DNA from: Strongylocentrotus purpuratus
Lineage: Eukaryota > Echinodermata > Echinoidea > Camarodonta > Strongylocentrotidae
NCBI RefSeq assembly: GCF_000002235.5
Contig: NW_022145599.1
Coordinates: 21,834,155-21,898,154, forward strand
DNA length: 64,000 nt
Direction of reading: 5' to 3'
This document shows, piece by piece, positions 59,314-64,000 of this stretch. Position 1 is the stretch's first letter. Each line of letters starts with the position of its first letter. Made by a program: the position numbers and the translations under genes. Below the pieces are notes generated by a model that saw only the letters and a list, made by a program, of their open reading frames with translations, was not told the DNA's origin and did not search any database.

Positions 59314-60092
59314 CCACTCCGGGGTCGGAATGACCGCATGCGTGTTACCAAAATGTCCGGTAAAGGGGTACTTTTCGTGCGACAAAGTCCGGCCCGAGAA
59401 TTGTAAAAAAAAGGGGTGTATTTGACTTTTCACCCGGATATTTCTCTACAAAGGGGGTGTTTTTTTTCTTTTTGTCTCTCATCTCTTCAGATTCCTACGA
59501 AATTATTCCAAATTTAGGGGAGTACATTGAGCATTTTCCGTATTTAGGGGGGTCTCCAAGGAAGGAAAAGCCCGCGAAAAGCCCGCGAAAGGGGGGTTCG
59601 GAAATGTTGGCAGTCCTCAGATAGGGGGTGCTTTAAAAAAAAGGGAACAAGCATACGCGTACCCTAAATACCACTGAGTTGGGGGGGGGGGGGCTTGGCT
59701 CTTGTGCGGTACGCGCCGAACTGCACACTATGGGCCGATTTTTCGACCGGTCCACTGCTGCACCATTGCCGCCTCCAGGTATAATATTAGAACCCTAACA
59801 AAATTGCGCTTCAAAATGATCAAGAAGTGCCTCAAAAAAGTAAAAATCTTTGAGTGACCGGTTTTTACCATACTCGTTTCCCCCAATAGACTGTAGTGTT
59901 ATGAAAACCGTTTGGCAAACGGTTTTCAAAATTTGTAATTCAAATCATAAATATTTTGATAATAAGACAGGCAATCAGCTCAAAAAAGGCATGGGTTCCT
60001 GACTGACCTAAAGGTTTATAACTATCATTGCAGCATGAGCTAAATCCAGAATTTTGTTTCAGAATCGGAGACAAAGTTGCCGGATCCCTTTA
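59273..60092. other. Low-complexity block between the LINE and resumed unit C sequence
   Basis: A poly-C run (59281-59310), then degenerate AAAGGGGTGTTT-type and TTTAGGGGGGTC words (59400-59690). A perfect 12-bp-arm palindrome GAAAACCGTTTG/CAAACGGTTTTC lies at 59903-59927. No gene. Unit C resemblance to unit A resumes at about 60093. Confidence 0.4.
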
Positions 60093-60181
60093 ATGTGAAT
60101 ACGTCTAACACATAAAAACGTATAGTGTACAAGAGTTATACAATAAAGTGATTGGTGTTTTATAGAAATCTGGAAAGAATA

Positions 60182-60505
60182 TTTCATTTCATTTTCATTT
60201 AATTTCATTTATTTTCATATTTCTCATGTGACATATACATTTCAAAACAAAGAACAACTTGTTTTGTGTGAGATAGAATAACAATCAATAACACATAATA
60301 AATAACATAAAGATAAGTGGTCGATATAGAGTACTGATTTAACTGAGAGAAAAACGGTAGGACCTACTTGAAAGCAAGCTTGTAAAGTTGTAAGCCCCAG
60401 TGAAATAATTTGTGGTAATAAATGGAGGACGGATATAAATTGTTACCAATCCAAATATATCAATAAATTAAAAGGGGGGAAAAACATGCGGTGATGCTGT
60501 TTATT
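60182..60505 (-). mobile_element. 5'-truncated LINE 3' end, unit C copy
   Basis: Same insert as 24695-25060 in unit A (tail seen as TTTCATTTCATTTTCATTTA on the plus strand). Absent from unit B. Confidence 0.65.
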
Positions 60506-60734
60506 CTTAATCAGCACCGGAAAAAGATCAAACAATGTACCCTGACATAAATGCTTTCCTCGTACTGAATTTAAATGAATGTAAGGTTTTAAATGTTTCT
60601 ATTGAGTTTGGGAGTACATTCCATAGATCTGATGTCTTATTTTTCACCTCTATGATAAAAAAACGACAACAAGCAAAATGTAACTCTTTATTCATTAGAA
60701 GATGAAAATATAGACTAACATGTTCATCTGAGTG

Positions 60735-61004
60735 CAGGCGCGTACACAGGGGGGGGGGGGGGGGGGGGGGGGTTGGGGGGGTTGGGGGGTTAACCCCCCC
60801 CCTTTGGAAATTTTTTGTATGTAAACCCCCCTAAATTCCTCTAAAAACCCCCCCCCCCTTTTGGATTTTTTTTCCAAAAAAAAAAAAAAAAAAAATTCCC
60901 ATGGTTGACCTAAAAAAGCTGAACTTACCCCCCCCCCCCCAACGGAGCAAAATGTCAAATTTTCAAATTTCGAGACCAAAAAAAAAAAAAAAATGTGTCC
61001 TCTT

Positions 61005-61050
<46 letters not shown>

Positions 61051-61243
61051 CTTATTCAGCGGTCGGCTGAGTCGTTGCGATTTTTTTGGGACAAAAAAAA
61101 AGAAAAAAAAGTGACCTCTTACCCCCCCCCCCCCCCCCCGCTTATTCAGCGGCTGGCTGAGTCGTTGCAAAATTTTCGGCCCGATTTATAAACGTTAACC
61201 CCCCCCCCCCCCCCCCTTGAAAAAAATCCTGCGTACGCGCCTG
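60735..61243 (-). mobile_element. Poly-G-rich hAT-like element, copy 3, internally duplicated
   Basis: Ends CAGGCGCGTACACAGG and CCTGCGTACGCGCCTG with 8-bp duplication TCTGAGTG / TCTGATTG (60727-60734, 61244-61251; one mismatch). Unit A carries the empty site (TTCATTTGAGTGTATTGTAT, about 25293). The island CTTATTCAGCGGNNGGCTGA occurs twice (61050 and 61140), separated by long C runs, so this copy is about 85-165 bp longer than the other two. Confidence 0.9.
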
Positions 61244-63804
61244 TCTGATTGTATTGTACATGTGGTTAGTAAGGATGACAAATTTTAAGTGTGACAATCA
61301 ACAGTTTGTTCCAATGGTCGACAAAAGCAGGAAAGGGTTACTACACCCCCAATAAGTGGACACTATTTATAATAAGATTTTTTAAAATTGAGTCTCTGAA
61401 AGACACTTGGAAAAACATTTGGGGCATCTGGTAATTCAATTGTTTATTATCGTTTCCATCCTGTATAGTCAAATAAAAATTAAGAAAACAAAATTATCAC
61501 GAGAAACGCAAAATGAGAGGCATCGTTAACATGCTTGTCAAAACCATGTAGTCCTGAGACTACAGTTGACATCTAGGGCTCAATCTTCCCATCGTTTCTC
61601 ATTTTTGTTCTCATTGTTAAACAAGAGTAACATTGCACATGTTCAATATTACATTTGAATGGTTACTTGCTCTTTTTCGCAATTTTCTTAATCAGACGTT
61701 CTTATAGTTGTATTAATGTGCTCATCCAAGTGTGAAAGTTCAAAACCTTATTGGTCTTGATTGATGTTGGCCGAGTAATAATTATACTTTAATTTGATAT
61801 ATATATACTATCATATTTTGTTTACGGTTTATATGAACATGTTGAACAATAAAGAGTGTCCTCTTTCTTGTTTTGCTGAGTGTATCCTTAGTTCCTTGTT
61901 AGCATTGATATCTGCATTCGGGAATAATGTTGTTCTGTCTTTAGAACGGTAAATAAATTTATTTAGGTCATTACTCTTGAGGAGTACTGTTTGGGACTTT
62001 AACGTGTCATTAAAATCCACAAGGCACAAAGAGGAGGCGTAGGAGTCGTGCGCCTCTTTTAATTTATATATTTTTCTTTAAGGGAAATCATAACATAAAT
62101 ATATATGGTTATTCGGGCTCCGCCACACCAAGTAAAGTCCAGCTTCGACAGCATACATCCATACGTTTTGTTTAAGCACCAGAGCGCCCCATCCCGTTTA
62201 ATAATTCTGGGTAATACTATATAGTAAGCCATTAAAGACTAGATAAGCCTTGCATTAAAAAAGCCCCAAACATTTTATAGAAATTACGCGAAACACAACA
62301 GTAAAGGGGAAGTCCACTCTGATATTGAGTTGGTTATAATTGAAGCAGAAAAAGAGAGAAACATGTCAGTGAGTGAAGGTTTAAGAAAAAACTGATTATA
62401 AATAAGACAGTTTGATGGTGTGATCGATCAAACACCACATTGTAACAATGTGTCGTATCTTGCGAGCTCCCCTCCCGTTTGCCCAGTACTACAACAATTC
62501 AAAACATTATGTTTTCCCCTAAGTGAGACTGGTCGGATCGCAGTTTTACACGATAAGAAATAAGGGGGCAATTGGGGAAAATTTGCATCCACTTACGCGT
62601 ATTTGGCAGAGGGTGCTGCTATTGTAGCAAACTACACGATCCGATCTAAAATTCATCGGATCGTGTTCGAAGTGAGAAGTGTGTACTGGGCTTAAGGGAA
62701 ACTTGACATTGACAGATATTATCATGTATTTTAATGCTGCTACACTACATTATATTTAAGTAAATATCATGCCCTGTCAAACCAGCATATCTTTAATCAT
62801 GTATATGTTAAATTATTTTAAACCATACAGCTTTTTCATATGGCATGTTTTAAATACGAGACTCTTGGTACATCTCGGATGTTGTCAGGGGCTCTCGGGA
62901 CATAGTATTTTTTTTGGAGAGTTTGAGAGCTTTTGAAATAGCATCTGAACTAAGGATCTTCTATTTTATATCACTGAAGATTTTCTCTTAATAGTTCTAA
63001 AGTGAATGTAAAATTTGTTATGATGTAATGATGGTATTTTTGTAAATAAAGTACCTCTGACAGGAAAAATAATATCTTTAATCATGCAGTACTGGGGTTA
63101 AAACAGGATTTCCTTTCCTTTTTTTTATTCATGCAGTGCATTTCCATAAATGATCCACATTATCTAATAGTCTGTTTAGAGCCAGAAGGACTCATAACCC
63201 AAAATAACTCTTAGTAACTCATAATAACAGGGCAGTCGATTAGGCCTATTGCATGTCTGCTCTCATCACGTTCATTTTAACAAATAGGAGTGCACAAGGA
63301 ACATCTTATCACTTATATGAATAGTTTTTCTTCTTCTCTCAAACTCATAATAGTTTTGTTTTCAGAATCTTGACGGATTCATCAAGAGAACACCATGACT
63401 AGTCAAGCTTTCCTACCATTTGCGTGTTTTGAATTAAGGAAAGAAGGCTGCTTCTCAATCTTTGGGCTAGGACGGGATTCAGAGATAGTCCATTATTCGT
63501 TTAATATAGAGCAATGATTAAGACTGTTTCCAAATCTTTATAATAAGATTAATCGAGCCACAAATGCACTAGACTCTTAATTGTTGTTTAAAGTAGTGAG
63601 AAGAAACCTAAAATATATACGTCCGCCATGTGCATTATATTTGCAATTAACGATTCAGAAGTGAAATCATTTTTCAGTCACAGGCAACTGTCCACAACTG
63701 TGAACGAAGTAATTTTTAATATTGCATGGAAACATTTGGTTGACCCAAATTACCTTTACAATTTGTCAGAAAATGAATTGATATAAAGCTTTGTGTAAAT
63801 GGTA

Positions 63805-63834
63805 TTCGTTCTTTTCTTTGTAAATTATTTTCAG
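63805..63834 (+). promoter_or_regulatory. Candidate 3' splice site before GPCR copy C
   Basis: TTCGTTCTTTTCTTTGTAAA then TTATTTTCAG, 29 nt before the ATG, as in copies A and B. Confidence 0.5.
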
Positions 63835-63863
63835 AAAAACTTTTAGCTGATCGCAGGCTTAAG

Positions 63864-64000
63864 ATGGCAGATGAAAGCACTCTTCCTACGTCGGCCTTTG
63901 ATCCAACAAACGGCAGTCTTCCAGGCCGTTATTATGATTTTCAGTCTATAGGCGTCGCCCAACGTGTCGTTCTCTGTATCATCTTTCTTATAATCAGCAT
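63864..64000 (+). CDS. Rhodopsin-type GPCR copy C, N-terminal part (runs off the window)
   Basis: The first 45 codons read MADESTLPTSAFDPTNGSLP, GRYYDFQSIGVAQRVVLCII and FLIIS. They match copy A nearly residue for residue up to TM1, including the NGS glycosylation site. No stop is seen before the window end, so whether the gene is intact is unknown. The flank upstream (63360-63834) matches those of A and B. Confidence 0.9.
   Translation, partial: MADESTLPTSAFDPTNGSLPGRYYDFQSIGVAQRVVLCIIFLIIS

Larger units (their letters stand above)
46740..64000 (+). repeat. Segmental duplication unit C, carrying GPCR copy C
   Basis: Collinear with A and B: AATTCATCGTATACGTGGAA (46771, as B at 34385), TTTAACCAAGTAATGTGTGT (47086), GTTGATGTTTCATATATTGC (49561), then resuming at about 60093 (ACGTCTAACACATAAAAACG, as A 24615) through to the GPCR at 63864. 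Between 50034 and about 60092 lies a 10-kb block with no counterpart in A or B; it replaces about 210 bp that A has at 24398-24605. Stretches 61252-63800 are shared flank, with no gene seen. Confidence 0.75.

Noticed and set aside
60901-61191. Proline-rich frame in copy 3 of the poly-G hAT-like element
   Set aside because: Translation of C homopolymer runs.
37749-62029. A minus-strand frame of about 63 codons present in both unit B (37749-37940) and unit C (61829-62029) with similar peptides
   Set aside because: The units are duplicated and about equally similar outside the frame; differences do not favour silent positions clearly and no homology is recognised. A dN/dS test over more copies would decide.

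Overview
The window looks like echinoderm, most probably sea urchin, nuclear DNA. It is AT-rich, has few genes and is crowded with transposons. It carries a tandem family of rhodopsin-type GPCR genes with uninterrupted coding regions, like the lineage-expanded chemoreceptor-like GPCRs known from echinoids. It also has tRNA-headed SINEs, CR1/L2-like and L1/Tx1-like LINE pieces, TTAA-site MITEs and poly-G-rich hAT elements. No prokaryotic features are present. The species call is inference (a Lytechinus-like urchin is a guess).

Left part (1-18.9 kb). The only host coding sequence is the first coding exon of a conventional protein kinase C (9867-10012, minus strand): pseudosubstrate plus the start of the first C1 domain, ending in a GTAAGT donor. 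Everything to its left (1-9866) is presumably intron 1, filled with MITEs, one hAT-like element that has swallowed a reverse-transcriptase remnant, and a SINE. To its right lie the 5' flank, a widely spaced inverted repeat (10340-10394 / 14995-15044), GA/CT microsatellites, a SINE with a 7SL-like head, and an L1/Tx1-like LINE fragment with another retroposon nested in it.

Right part (about 19.2-64 kb). Three direct, diverged copies of one segment are laid end to end: A (about 19.2-28.3 kb), B (about 31.3-46.4 kb) and C (about 46.7 kb to the window end). Each carries one GPCR gene near its right end. Copy A (26285-27544) is intact at 419 codons. Copy B (44326-45545) has a one-base frameshift in intracellular loop 3. 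Copy C (63864 onward) runs off the window. All three keep the same candidate 3' splice site exactly 29 nt before the ATG. The duplicated units act as natural empty sites for one another, so many insertions can be bounded precisely: hAT elements with 8-bp duplications, a GC-rich PIF/Harbinger-like element at TTA, a Tc1/mariner-like element at TA, and a LINE insertion that also copied its host flank in inverted orientation.

The most unusual object is in unit C. A 6.1-kb element (50035-56149) has long, diverged terminal inverted repeats. Its interior holds a 2.8-kb satellite of an 18-bp monomer arranged in higher-order blocks, and the same motif occurs inside the inverted repeats themselves. It is fused on its right to a 3'-truncated CR1/L2-like LINE (56152-59272, minus). 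Its left edge abuts unit-C sequence directly, so the site has been rearranged.
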